Assembly: GCF_900113225.1 (NCBI RefSeq)
Contig: NZ_FOZE01000003.1
Coordinates: forward strand, 186,001-250,000
Length of the DNA: 64,000 bases
Direction of reading: 5' to 3'
Source: Mitsuaria sp. PDC51
GTDB lineage: Bacteria > Pseudomonadota > Gammaproteobacteria > Burkholderiales > Burkholderiaceae_C
This document shows, one piece after another, positions 9,190 through 17,615 of the stretch. A program made the translations under genes and the position numbers. Every line of letters begins with the position of its first letter. Position 1 is the first letter of the stretch. Under the pieces are notes generated by a model. It did not search any database. It was given only the letters and a program-made list of their open reading frames with translations, and had not been told where the DNA came from.

Positions 9190-10066
9190 GGTCCTGCACG
9201 ACCTGTCGAGGGCGGCGTCGTCGCGCTTGCCCGAGCTCGCGCTGCTGCAGGTGCATCGGTTGGTGAAGCGCTTCGGCGCGCTGACCGCGACCGACGAGGC
9301 CAGCCTCGAGGTGCGCGCCGGCGAGACCCATGCGCTGATCGGCCCGAACGGGGCCGGCAAGACGACGCTGATCCACCAGATCTCCGGCGCGCTGGCGCCC
9401 GATGGCGGCGGCCTGTTCTTCGACGGCGAGGACGTCACCGCGCTGTCGATGCCGCAGCGCGTGCGCGGCGGCCTGGTGCGCTCGTTCCAGATCACCAGCA
9501 TCTACCGGCGCTTCACCGTGCTGGACAACGTGGTGCTGGCGGTGCTCGCGCGGCGGCCGGCGGCGCCCTCGTGGTGGCGACCGGCGCGCGCGGACGAGGC
9601 CGCTTATGCCGATGCCGAGGCGATGCTGGCGCTGGTGGGCCTGACGGCGATGGCCGATCGCGTCGCGGGCGCGCTGGCGCATGGCGAGCAGCGCCAGCTG
9701 GAACTCGCGCTGGCGCTGGCGGCGCGGCCGCGGCTGCTGCTGCTGGACGAGCCGATGGCGGGCATGGGGCCGGACGAGTCGGCCCGCATGGTCGAGCTGC
9801 TGTCGGCGCTGAAGGCGCAGCGGCTGACGCTGCTGCTGGTCGAGCACGACATGGACGCGGTCTTCCGGCTCGCCGACCGCGTGTCGGTGCTGGTGAGCGG
9901 GCGCGTCATCGCCACGGGCACGCCGGACGAGATCCGCAACGACGCGGCGGTCCGGCAGGCCTACCTCGGCGACGAGGCGGAGGCCGCGGACCGGGGGGAC
10001 GCGATGGATGTGGCGGACCCGGCCGGCCCGTCGGCCCGGAGCCACCCGGCGAAGGAGGGCGCATGA
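9182..10066 (+). CDS. livG: Liv-type ABC transporter ATPase (LivG-like)
   Basis: A 294-residue ABC ATPase with Walker A GPNGAGKTT, Walker B LLLLDEPMAGM and the switch histidine in LLLVEHDMDAV. Its signature motif is degenerate (LAHGEQRQLELA), as is usual in LivG. An atypical N-terminal extension (MPEVLHDLSRAASSRLPE) precedes the domain. The start overlaps livM and the stop overlaps the livF start (ATGA), so the genes are translationally coupled. It energises uptake with LivF. Confidence 0.88.
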   Translation: MPEVLHDLSRAASSRLPELALLQVHRLVKRFGALTATDEASLEVRAGETHALIGPNGAGKTTLIHQISGALAPDGGGLFFDGEDVTALSMPQRVRGGLVRSFQITSIYRRFTVLDNVVLAVLARRPAAPSWWRPARADEAAYADAEAMLALVGLTAMADRVAGALAHGEQRQLELALALAARPRLLLLDEPMAGMGPDESARMVELLSALKAQRLTLLLVEHDMDAVFRLADRVSVLVSGRVIATGTPDEIRNDAAVRQAYLGDEAEAADRGDAMDVADPAGPSARSHPAKEGA

Positions 10067-10776
10067 GCGACGCGCTGCTCGAGATCGAGGGCCTGCGCGC
10101 CGGCTACGGCGGCAGCCAGGTGCTGTTCGGCGTCGACCTGCGCATCGCGCCGGGCGAGGTCGCGACGCTGCTGGGCCGCAACGGCATGGGCAAGAGCACG
10201 ACGCTGCGTTGCCTGACCGGCTGGCTGGCGCCGAGCGGCGGGCGCATCCGCTTCGCCGGCGAGGACGTGACCGGCTGGCGCGCCGACCGCATCGCGCGGC
10301 TGGGCCTGGCCATCGTGCCCGAGGGGCGCCAGGTCTTCCCCAACCTCAGCGTGCTGGAGCATCTGCGGGCCTTCGAGGCCAACCGCTGCCGCGCGGCCGA
10401 GCCGTGGAGCGTCGAGCGGGTCTTCGCGCTGTTCCCGCGGCTGCGGGAGCGCGCGGGCAATCTCGGCCAGCAGCTGTCCGGCGGCGAGCAGCAGATGCTC
10501 GCCATCGGCCGCGCGCTGGTCACCAATCCGCGGCTGCTGGTGCTGGACGAGGCCACCGAGGGCCTGGCGCCGCTGATCCGCGAGGACATCTGGCGCTGCC
10601 TGGACACGCTGCGCCAGGCGGGCCAGACCATCCTGGTGGTCGACAAGTATGTGAAGCGGCTGATCCGCCTCGCCGACCGGCACAGCATCGTGGAGCGTGG
10701 CCAGGTCGTCTGGCGGGGCGACTCCGCGGCGCTGGCGGCCGATCACGGCGTGTGGCACCGCCATCTGGGCGTCTGA
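10063..10776 (+). CDS. livF: Liv-type ABC transporter ATPase (LivF-like)
   Basis: A 237-residue ABC ATPase starting at the ATG within the ATGA overlap with livG. It contains Walker A GRNGMGKST, signature LSGGEQQM and Walker B LLVLDEATEGL. The usual switch-region His is replaced in TILVVDKYVKRL, where most LivF proteins read VEQN/VEHN; this aryl-acid transporter subset may differ. It completes the five-component importer of the anthranilate cluster. Confidence 0.87.
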   Translation: MSDALLEIEGLRAGYGGSQVLFGVDLRIAPGEVATLLGRNGMGKSTTLRCLTGWLAPSGGRIRFAGEDVTGWRADRIARLGLAIVPEGRQVFPNLSVLEHLRAFEANRCRAAEPWSVERVFALFPRLRERAGNLGQQLSGGEQQMLAIGRALVTNPRLLVLDEATEGLAPLIREDIWRCLDTLRQAGQTILVVDKYVKRLIRLADRHSIVERGQVVWRGDSAALAADHGVWHRHLGV

Positions 10777-10786
10777 GGAGGACGAT

Positions 10787-11233
10787 GTGACGAATGCCGC
10801 CTTCGAGCGTGAGGTGCTGATCCGCTTCGGTCATTGCGACCCGGCCGGCATCGTTTTCTTCCCGCGCTACTACGAGCTGCTGAACGCCTTCGTCGAAGAC
10901 TGGTTCAACGAGGGCCTGGGCGTGTCGTACGCCGAGTTGCTGGGCCCGCGTCGCATTGGCCTGCCCACGGTGCAGCTGCAGACCAACTTCGAGCGCATCA
11001 GCCGCCAGGGCGACCGGCTCACGCAGCGGCTGTGGATCGAGCGGGTGGGGCGCAGCTCGCTGTCGCTGCGGGTCCGCTTCGACGGCGCCGACGGCGCGCG
11101 CGTGAGCTTCGGCCAGGTGCTGGTGTGCACCTCGCTGGAGACGCATCAGTCCCAGCCCTTTCCCGAGGACGTCCGCGCCGCGCTGGTGCGGGCGGTCCAG
11201 GCGCAGCAATCCCATCAATCGTCCGAGCAGTAG
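10787..11233 (+). CDS. Hotdog-fold acyl-CoA thioesterase (4-hydroxybenzoyl-CoA thioesterase type)
   Basis: A 148-residue hotdog thioesterase. The likely start is GTG at 10787 with GAGGAG upstream; the overlapping ATG is out of frame and immediately meets a stop. The motif RFGHCDPAGIVFFPRY places Asp18 where the 4-hydroxybenzoyl-CoA thioesterase of Pseudomonas has its catalytic Asp. In the anthranilate cluster it probably hydrolyses stalled or dead-end CoA esters to free CoA rather than forming a main-line product; that role is inferred. Confidence 0.82.
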   Translation: MTNAAFEREVLIRFGHCDPAGIVFFPRYYELLNAFVEDWFNEGLGVSYAELLGPRRIGLPTVQLQTNFERISRQGDRLTQRLWIERVGRSSLSLRVRFDGADGARVSFGQVLVCTSLETHQSQPFPEDVRAALVRAVQAQQSHQSSEQ

Positions 11234-11246
11234 AGGAGTCACGACG

Positions 11247-11684
11247 ATGAGCCACGAGAACGAGAAGAACGCCCCCGCCGCAAAGCGCCTGCTGCAGCCG
11301 GCGGCCTGGGCCGCGCCGCGCGGTTATGCCAATGGCGTCGCCGCGGTCGGCACGCAGGTCTTCGTCGCCGGCCAGATCGGCTGGAACGGGCAGTGCCAGT
11401 TCGAGAGCGACGATTTCGTCGACCAGGTGCGGCAGGCCTTGATCAACATCAAGGCGGTGCTGGCCGAGGCCGGGGCCGAGCCCAGGCACATTGCGCGGAT
11501 GACCTGGTACCTGGTCGACAAGCGGGAGTACGTCGCGCGCGGCCGCGAGGTCGGGCAGGCCTACCGCGAGGTGCTGGGCAGCGAGTACGGCATCGCGATG
11601 ACCGCCGTGCAGGTGGCGGGGCTGATCGAGGATCGTGCGAAGGTTGAAATCGAGGTGACGGCGGTGGTGCCGGCGCGGGACTAG
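11247..11684 (+). CDS. RidA (YjgF/YER057c/UK114) family protein without the canonical arginine
   Basis: A 145-residue protein of the RidA fold, with VFVAGQIGWN, the helix DFVDQVRQALINIKAVLAEAGAEP and the C-terminal strand KVEIEVTAVVP. Active Rid imine/enamine deaminases have an Arg in PARSCVEV-type segments; the aligned segment here is IAMTAVQVAGL, with Met in its place. RidA proteins hydrolyse enamines/imines, and the product of the monooxygenase/reductase is a cyclic enamine, so a deamination or binding role in anthranilate breakdown is attractive but must use a different active site. It is 13 bp downstream of the thioesterase gene. Confidence 0.83.
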   Translation: MSHENEKNAPAAKRLLQPAAWAAPRGYANGVAAVGTQVFVAGQIGWNGQCQFESDDFVDQVRQALINIKAVLAEAGAEPRHIARMTWYLVDKREYVARGREVGQAYREVLGSEYGIAMTAVQVAGLIEDRAKVEIEVTAVVPARD

Positions 11685-11750
11685 GATCGGTCCCAGCCTG
11701 CGCCGCGTCCCGGGAGACGCAGTCACATCAACAGGAACGGAAGAGACATC

Positions 11751-12944
11751 ATGAGCCAAGCATCCAAGGCCGCGAAGGCCGCATTCCACTGGGACGATCC
11801 GCTGCTGCTGGAGCAGCAGCTGAGCGACGACGAGCGCGCCGTGCGCGACGCGGCGCGGGCCTACTGCCAGGACCGGCTGGCGCCGCGGGTGCTGGAGGCC
11901 TTCCGGCATGAGAAGACCGACGCGGCGATCTTCCGCGAGATGGGCGAGCTCGGCCTGCTGGGCCCGACCATCCCCGAGGAATACGGCGGCGCCGGACTGA
12001 ACTATGTCTGCTACGGCCTGATCGCGCGCGAGGTCGAGCGCGTGGACAGCGGCTACCGCTCGATGATGAGCGTGCAGAGCTCGCTGGTGATGGTGCCGAT
12101 CCACGAGTTCGGCAACGAGGCGACCAAGCGCAAGTACCTGCCCAAGCTGGCCAGCGGCGAGTGGATCGGCTGCTTCGGGCTGACCGAGCCGAACCACGGC
12201 TCGGACCCGGGGTCGATGATCACGCGGGCGCGCAAGGTCGAGGGCGGCTACTCGCTCAGCGGCAGCAAGATGTGGATCACCAACAGCCCGATCGCGGACG
12301 TGTTCGTCGTCTGGGCCAAGGACGACGGCGGCCAGATCCGCGGCTTCGTGCTGGAGAAGGGCTGGAAGGGCCTGAGCGCGCCGGCGATCCACGGCAAGGT
12401 GGGGTTGCGCGCGTCCATCACCGGCGAGATCGTGATGGACGAGGTGTTCTGCCCCGAGGAGAACGCTTTCCCCGAGGTGCGCGGCCTGAAGGGCCCGTTC
12501 ACCTGCCTGAACAGCGCCCGCTATGGCATCGCCTGGGGTGCGCTGGGCGCGGCCGAGGCCTGCTGGCACACCGCGCGGCAGTACACGATGGATCGCAAGC
12601 AATTCGGCAAGCCGCTGGCCGCCAACCAGCTGGTGCAGAAGAAGCTGGCCGACATGCAGACCGAGATCACGCTGGGCCTGCAGGGCTGCCTGCGGCTGGG
12701 GCGCATGAAGGACGAGGGCACGGCGGCGGTGGAGATCACCTCGATCATGAAGCGCAACAGCTGCGGCAAGTCGCTGGAGATCGCGCGCACCGCGCGGGAC
12801 ATGCTGGGCGGCAACGGCATCAGCGACGAGTTCGGCATCGCGCGCCACCTGGTCAATCTCGAGGTGGTCAACACCTACGAGGGCACGCACGACATCCACG
12901 CGTTGATCCTGGGACGGGCGCAGACGGGGATTGCGGCGTTCTGA
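11751..12944 (+). CDS. gcdH: Glutaryl-CoA dehydrogenase
   Basis: A 397-residue acyl-CoA dehydrogenase closely matching the glutaryl-CoA group: [47 protein letters not shown] and the catalytic Glu377 in [15 protein letters not shown]. It oxidatively decarboxylates glutaryl-CoA to crotonyl-CoA with ETF as acceptor. A short gap (66 bp) with AGGAACGGAAGAG before the ATG separates it from the RidA gene. Its place at the end of the cluster suggests that the seven-carbon dicarboxyl-CoA product of ring cleavage is shortened to glutaryl-CoA and finished here; it may also serve lysine or tryptophan breakdown. Confidence 0.9.
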   Translation: MSQASKAAKAAFHWDDPLLLEQQLSDDERAVRDAARAYCQDRLAPRVLEAFRHEKTDAAIFREMGELGLLGPTIPEEYGGAGLNYVCYGLIAREVERVDSGYRSMMSVQSSLVMVPIHEFGNEATKRKYLPKLASGEWIGCFGLTEPNHGSDPGSMITRARKVEGGYSLSGSKMWITNSPIADVFVVWAKDDGGQIRGFVLEKGWKGLSAPAIHGKVGLRASITGEIVMDEVFCPEENAFPEVRGLKGPFTCLNSARYGIAWGALGAAEACWHTARQYTMDRKQFGKPLAANQLVQKKLADMQTEITLGLQGCLRLGRMKDEGTAAVEITSIMKRNSCGKSLEIARTARDMLGGNGISDEFGIARHLVNLEVVNTYEGTHDIHALILGRAQTGIAAF

Positions 12945-12951
12945 ACGACCT

Positions 12952-12980
12952 GCCCCGCCGGAGCCTTCTTCCAGCGGGGC
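12952..12980. terminator. Possible terminator hairpin after gcdH
   Basis: GCCCCGC and GCGGGGC form a 7-bp stem with a 15-base loop 8 bases after the gcdH stop. There is no U-rich run, so rho-independent termination is only suggested by position. Confidence 0.4.
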
Positions 12981-13136
12981 TCGTCACTGATACGGGTCAT
13001 TGATCGAGATCTCCGGCAGTGCAATGCTGCCGACCATTCGTTCCTGTTCGCCGGCTCATGCGCCGCATCGCAGGTCCGTCGCCGTTCGATCATTGCCAAT
13101 TAGCCCCATGGCCTCACGGCTGTAGGGTCGCTTCCC

Positions 13137-13331
13137 ATGAAGTCCTCGGCTGCCCGCAAGTACATCACCGTGCACACGATCCGGCGCGCGAACAAGCGTC
13201 TCATGACGCGTGAGCGTGACCACGAGCCGTCGCCTGCGGTGCGCGCCGTACTTCCCAGCCGTGAGGACATCGTCAGGGCCGCGAACAATGCACTTGAGCG
13301 ATGGTTGGCGAAAGCCAAGGTCATCGTCTGA
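13137..13331 (+). CDS. Small basic hypothetical protein
   Basis: A 64-residue protein rich in Lys and Arg in its first half (MKSSAARKYITVHTIRRANKRLMTRERDHE) and probably helical in the second (SREDIVRAANNALERWLAKAKVIV). I do not recognise a family. It overlaps the next start (TGATG), so it is coupled to the membrane-protein gene. Nucleotide composition looks less GC-skewed at third positions than the metabolic genes around it. No clear Shine-Dalgarno sequence precedes the ATG. It could be a nucleic-acid-binding partner or may not be translated. Confidence 0.5.
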   Translation: MKSSAARKYITVHTIRRANKRLMTRERDHEPSPAVRAVLPSREDIVRAANNALERWLAKAKVIV

Positions 13332-13750
13332 TGCTGCACCAGACATTCCAGTCCTTCGTTCAGAACCCCAAGGACCTTGCAGGCCTGATTGCGTACGCGC
13401 TCTACAAGGCGGACAAGGTGGACTTCATGAAGGCGCATCCGCAGGTGGATGTGCACGGCTTTGTGCTGAGCATGAATCTGCCATCGCAGATCGACACGTA
13501 CCGCACGCGCGCGGAAATCATGCTCGAGGATATGGCCGAGGAGTCGCTGTCGGACGCGCTGGCGGACGCTGAGGCCGATCATCTGAGGCGGTTGAGGCGG
13601 ATCGAGCGCACGCTCGGCTTCTGGTCCGGCGTGTGGTCCAACGTCATTGCCAACCTGATCGCCGCGGGCATTTCCGTCTTCCTTGTCGTGCTGGTGTTCG
13701 GAAGCAAGATCAACTTCTGGTCTGGCTTGCTGAAGTACCTTGCTCAATGA
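13331..13750 (+). CDS. Hypothetical protein with C-terminal membrane anchor
   Basis: A 139-residue protein that starts within the TGATG overlap with the small basic gene. Residues 1-95 are soluble and charged (YALYKADKVDFMKAHP, IDTYRTRAEIMLEDMAEESLSDALADAEADHLRRLRRIERT), with a likely coiled helix from about residue 62 to 95. A hydrophobic segment, NVIANLIAAGISVFLVVLVFG, at about residues 103-123 forms one membrane anchor, followed by a short tail. The protein is unrecognised. The architecture of a helical soluble domain and C-terminal anchor, and the coupled small partner, could suit a membrane-acting effector or signalling pair; no function can be assigned. Confidence 0.62.
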   Translation: MLHQTFQSFVQNPKDLAGLIAYALYKADKVDFMKAHPQVDVHGFVLSMNLPSQIDTYRTRAEIMLEDMAEESLSDALADAEADHLRRLRRIERTLGFWSGVWSNVIANLIAAGISVFLVVLVFGSKINFWSGLLKYLAQ

Positions 13751-13848
13751 CGATGTCCTGCACGCGACAGCCGCGGCGCCGGTCCGGGAGGACGATCCGC
13801 CGCGGACCTGGCCCGAGGAAGGGCCGGGCGCGACCAGGAGACGCGTTC

Positions 13849-14622
13849 ATGGACGACATCACCGCCCGGATCCCATCGCTCAAGGGTCAGGTCAGCGACG
13901 CCGAATGGCAGCTGCGCGTGGACCTCGCCGCCTGCTACCGGCTGGTGGCGCGCTACGGCTGGAGCGACCTGATCTTCACGCACATCAGCGCGCGGCTGCC
14001 GGGCGACGCGCATGAGTTCCTGATCAACCCCTACGGCCTGATGTTCGACGAGATCACGGCCTCCAGCCTGATCAAGGTCGACGCGCTCGGCAACAAGCTG
14101 CAGGAGACGCCGTTCCCGGTGAACCAGGCCGGCTTCATCATCCATTCGGCCATCCATGCGGCGCGGCCGGACGTAGGTTGCGTGCTGCACACGCACACGC
14201 GGGCCGGCGTGGCGGTGTCGGCGCAGAAGGACGGCGTGCTGCCGATCTCGCAGCAGTCGACCTTCGTGCTGGCCTCGCTGGCGTACCACGACTACGAGGG
14301 CGTCGCGATCCGTCCGGACGAGCAGCCGCGCTTGCAGCGCGACCTCGGCGACAAGATCTTCTACTGCCTGCGCAACCACGGCCTGCTGACCGTGGGCAGG
14401 ACCATCGGCGACGCCTTCCTGTCGATGTACACCTTCGAGAGCGCCTGCCAGATCCAGATCGCCGCGCAGTCCGGCGGCGCGGCGCTCACGCCGGTCGACG
14501 ACGCGGTCATCCGCGGCACCGCCGAGTCGATGCGGGTGCAGACCGGCGGCCTGGGCGGGGCCTTCGTCTGGCCGACGCTGCTGCGGCAGGCGCATCGGCA
14601 GTGCCCGGGGTTCGACGCCTGA
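13849..14622 (+). CDS. Class II aldolase/adducin family protein
   Basis: A 257-residue cytoplasmic protein starting at an ATG preceded by AGGAG. It has the class II aldolase fold markers: GWSDLIFTHISARLPG, a metal-binding HTHT pair and a third histidine in CLRNHGLL. Members are zinc-dependent aldolases, epimerases or decarboxylases, but many stand-alone proteins of this subgroup have no known reaction. It is separated by 98 bp from the upstream hypothetical gene and followed by a hairpin, so it is probably transcribed alone. Its link to anthranilate metabolism is only positional. Confidence 0.8.
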   Translation: MDDITARIPSLKGQVSDAEWQLRVDLAACYRLVARYGWSDLIFTHISARLPGDAHEFLINPYGLMFDEITASSLIKVDALGNKLQETPFPVNQAGFIIHSAIHAARPDVGCVLHTHTRAGVAVSAQKDGVLPISQQSTFVLASLAYHDYEGVAIRPDEQPRLQRDLGDKIFYCLRNHGLLTVGRTIGDAFLSMYTFESACQIQIAAQSGGAALTPVDDAVIRGTAESMRVQTGGLGGAFVWPTLLRQAHRQCPGFDA

Positions 14623-14629
14623 AGCGCGA

Positions 14630-14650
14630 CGCCCCGCGATCAGCGGGGCG
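14630..14650. terminator. GC hairpin between convergent genes
   Basis: CGCCCCGC, a 5-base loop (GATCA) and GCGGGGCG form a perfect 8-bp stem directly after the class II aldolase gene and before the convergent membrane-protein gene. There is no U tract, but position and stability fit a terminator. Confidence 0.55.
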
Positions 14651-14709
14651 GTGGGTGTCGTGGCCAGCGGGGGCCGCCAGGGTCCGCCTGGGGCCGCCAG
14701 AAGCCGGGC

Positions 14710-15294
14710 TCAGCCCCAGACCCGCGGTGGCCGTCCCAGGCTGGTCTCGGTGAGCAGCGTGCGGGTGCGATCGTCCAGGGCCTCGGGCGGCACCCGCGCC
14801 AGCGCGAGCCGCGCGAACTCCGGCAGGCCCATCAGCATCGCCGAGACGCGCACGCGGGTGCGCTGGTGGTCTTCCAGCACGAACCATTTCATGCCCGGCG
14901 AGAAGCGGATCCGCCGGACGTCCGCCCAGCGCATGACGCCGCGCCGGCCGAGCAGGCGGCCATAGGCGATGGCTTCCTCCGACACCTGGTGGCGGCCGTA
15001 GATGTAGTCCAGGATCATCGGCGCCGACATCAGCCCGAGGCTGATGAAGCAGAGCGTGGTCCAGACGGTCGCGGTGGGGTTCTTGCCGACGGTGTTGGAG
15101 ATGATCGCGAGCCCGAAGAAGAACACCGCGCCGACGACGCCGATCACCAGCGTGCTGACCGGATGGCGCAGCAGCTGCGCCTCGGCCTCGGGACGGGGCT
15201 TCAGCCGGTTGCGACCGACCCAGCCCATGACGAGCGCCATCGCGGCGCCCCAGAGCGTCCATTGGACGAGCGATTGCCACCAGGTGTCTTGCAT
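14710..15294 (-). CDS. Hypothetical membrane protein with PH-like cytosolic domain
   Basis: I place the start at MQDTWWQSLVQW (194 residues); an in-frame upstream ATG would add 13 unconserved residues. Three hydrophobic segments are visible, roughly residues 9-25, 46-67 and 77-97 (VIGVVGAVFFFGLAIIS, TTLCFISLGLMSAPMILDYIYG). A soluble C-terminal part follows (EEAIAYGRLLGRRGVMRWADVRRIRFSPGMKWFVLEDHQRTRVRVSAML), whose beta-strand pattern resembles bacterial PH-like domains of small membrane proteins. Function is unknown. It is convergent with the aldolase gene and divergent from the S9 peptidase gene. Confidence 0.65.
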   Translation of the reverse strand: MQDTWWQSLVQWTLWGAAMALVMGWVGRNRLKPRPEAEAQLLRHPVSTLVIGVVGAVFFFGLAIISNTVGKNPTATVWTTLCFISLGLMSAPMILDYIYGRHQVSEEAIAYGRLLGRRGVMRWADVRRIRFSPGMKWFVLEDHQRTRVRVSAMLMGLPEFARLALARVPPEALDDRTRTLLTETSLGRPPRVWG

Positions 15295-15524
15295 GGGTGA
15301 TTGCGGATGAGGGGAGGTCGTGCAGCGGGCCAATGAATGTCGCTCCGCGCGGCTGGAAGGGAGCAGGAGTATCGCGGTGGGAATCCCCCTTCAAGGGGAT
15401 CGGCGCTTGCGGGACTTCCCGCAGCCCGGCTGAGCGCTGCCGGCGATAGCATCCCGCGCCGACAAGCACAACAAGACCACCTCGGCCGCTCGCTCGGCAC
15501 GTGGATCAGGAGAGGAACCCGCCG

Positions 15525-17603
15525 ATGACACCGATGTCTTCCCTGCGCCGCCGCGCGCTGTCGTTCGCGCTCGCCATGGTCGGGCTGCAAGGGGCCGCGC
15601 TGGCCCAATCCGCGTCCGCGCCGAGCTCTGTGCCGCCCGAGGTCTTCTTCAAGGACGCCACGCTGCATGAGGCCCGCCTGTCGCCGAACGGGAAACGGCT
15701 CGCCGTCGCGGCGCCCGGCGCGGCTGGCCTGCGCGTGGGGCTGTACGTCTTCGAACTCGGCCCCAGGATCGAGGCCCGACGAGTGGTGCAGTTCGCCAAC
15801 GAGGATGTGGGCTCCTTCCAGTGGGTCAACGACGACAAGCTGGTCTTCTCGGCCACCGACCGCCGCATCGCCTCAGGCACGCACTACCAAGCCGTGGGTC
15901 TTTATTCGGTGGCCGCGGACGGCACCGGCGCGCGTCAATTGATCCAGCGCGAGCATGAGGCGGAAACGGAGCGCAAGGCCTTCGGCGGAGCGTTGACCTG
16001 GAACCATCGCCTGCTCGACGTGCCATTTCCCCATGAGGGAGAGCCGGGCAATCGGGTGCTGGTGGGCAAGTTCGGCATCAACCGCTCCAACAACCGGGCG
16101 GCTTACACGCCGTTCTGGCTCAACATCGATACCGGCCGAGCCGTGCCGGCCAGTTTCGACGAACCGCGTGGCGCGGTGAGTTTCCTTTTCGACAGCCACG
16201 GGGAAGCGCGTGTGGTGGTGACCGAGCAGGATGGCGTGCGCGTGGCCTATTGGCGTGGTCCCGACCAGAAGACCTGGACCGAGATCACTCGTGGCGACCT
16301 GCTGGGGCTGCCCTTCGTGCCCACGGCGGTCGACGATGCGGGCCGTCTGTTCGTGCGGCGCCTCGACGGGCCGCAGCGTTATGACGTGCTCACGCGGTTT
16401 GACTTCCAGACCGGCAAGCCGGAACCCCGTGCCCTGCTCAGCACCCCCGGCTTCGACGCGCAGGCGACGGTGATCCTCGATGCGGGGCGCACGGTCGGCT
16501 TGCGCTATGAAACCGATGCGCAGGCGACCGCCTGGTTCGACCCGGCCATGCGCGAGTTCCAGAAGCAGGTCGATGCGCGCTTCGCCGAGGGTGTCAATGA
16601 GATCCAATGCGCCCGTTGCGGCAAGCCGGACATGGTGGCGTTGGTGCGCAATTTCTCCGACCGTGAGCCGGGTTCCTATTGGGTGTATCGCGGTGGGGTG
16701 CCGGATGCCGAGCGCTGGCAGCCGGTGGGGCGACAGCGTCCGGACGTCGATCCGGGCACGATGGCGAGCCAGGAATTGCATCGCATCAAGGCCCGCGACG
16801 GCATCGACCTCCCGGTCTGGCTGACCGTGCCTCAGGGCACGGCGCCGGGCAAGCCCGCGCCGGCGGTCGTGCTGGTGCACGGCGGGCCCTTCGTCAAGGG
16901 GCGCAGTTGGGAGTGGAATGGCATGGCGCAGTTCCTTGCTTCACGGGGTTATCTGGTGATCGAGCCGGAGTTCCGAGGCAGCCGTGGTTACGGTGACAAG
17001 CACTATCGCGACGGGTTCCGCCAATGGGGGCAGGCGATGCAGGACGACGTCGCGGATGCGCTCGTCTGGGCGCGCCAGCAGAAATTGGCGTCCGACCGCG
17101 CCTGCATTGCCGGTGCCAGCTATGGCGGGTACAGCACGCTGATGGGCCTGGCCAAGGACGGCCCGCTGTATCGCTGCGGGCTGGCCTGGTTGGGCGTCAG
17201 CGACCTGATGCTGCTCGTCAAGGGCGACCGATGGGTCGACGATGACCTGGGAAGCTCCTACCGGAGCTTCATGGCGCCCACCATGGTGGGCGATCCGGTC
17301 AAGGATGCCGACATGCTTCGCGCGAACTCGCCGATCACATTGGCCGACCGGATCCGCGCGCCGTTGATGCTGGTGTACGGAGAACGCGACGTGCGCGTCC
17401 CGATCGAGCATGGCGAACGCATGCGCGAGGCGCTGGTCAAGGCGGGGCGGCCACCCGAGTGGGTGACCTACCGTGGCGAGGCCCATGGTTTTGGCAACAC
17501 CGACAACCAGGTCGACTTCGCCCGTCGCGTCGAGACCTTCCTCGCCAAGCACCTGAAGGATGCACCGCCCACCGCGCAGGCCGGCCAGTCGACAGGGCAA
17601 TGA
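15525..17603 (+). CDS. Secreted S9-family prolyl oligopeptidase-like peptidase
   Basis: A 692-residue serine peptidase starting at MTPMSSLRRRALSFALAM, with GGAGAGGAACC upstream; the signal peptide probably ends at ALA-QSAS near residue 27. The first two thirds form a beta-propeller-like region. The C-terminal alpha/beta-hydrolase domain has GASYGGYS with nucleophile Ser532, Asp622 in GERDVRVP and His654 in GEAHGFG. Such enzymes cleave acylated or proline-containing peptides in the periplasm. It faces the LysR gene convergently with only 12 bp between stops. Several small spans have lower codon bias than neighbours. Confidence 0.88.
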   Translation: MTPMSSLRRRALSFALAMVGLQGAALAQSASAPSSVPPEVFFKDATLHEARLSPNGKRLAVAAPGAAGLRVGLYVFELGPRIEARRVVQFANEDVGSFQWVNDDKLVFSATDRRIASGTHYQAVGLYSVAADGTGARQLIQREHEAETERKAFGGALTWNHRLLDVPFPHEGEPGNRVLVGKFGINRSNNRAAYTPFWLNIDTGRAVPASFDEPRGAVSFLFDSHGEARVVVTEQDGVRVAYWRGPDQKTWTEITRGDLLGLPFVPTAVDDAGRLFVRRLDGPQRYDVLTRFDFQTGKPEPRALLSTPGFDAQATVILDAGRTVGLRYETDAQATAWFDPAMREFQKQVDARFAEGVNEIQCARCGKPDMVALVRNFSDREPGSYWVYRGGVPDAERWQPVGRQRPDVDPGTMASQELHRIKARDGIDLPVWLTVPQGTAPGKPAPAVVLVHGGPFVKGRSWEWNGMAQFLASRGYLVIEPEFRGSRGYGDKHYRDGFRQWGQAMQDDVADALVWARQQKLASDRACIAGASYGGYSTLMGLAKDGPLYRCGLAWLGVSDLMLLVKGDRWVDDDLGSSYRSFMAPTMVGDPVKDADMLRANSPITLADRIRAPLMLVYGERDVRVPIEHGERMREALVKAGRPPEWVTYRGEAHGFGNTDNQVDFARRVETFLAKHLKDAPPTAQAGQSTGQ

Positions 17604-17615
17604 GGCCGGGCGGCC

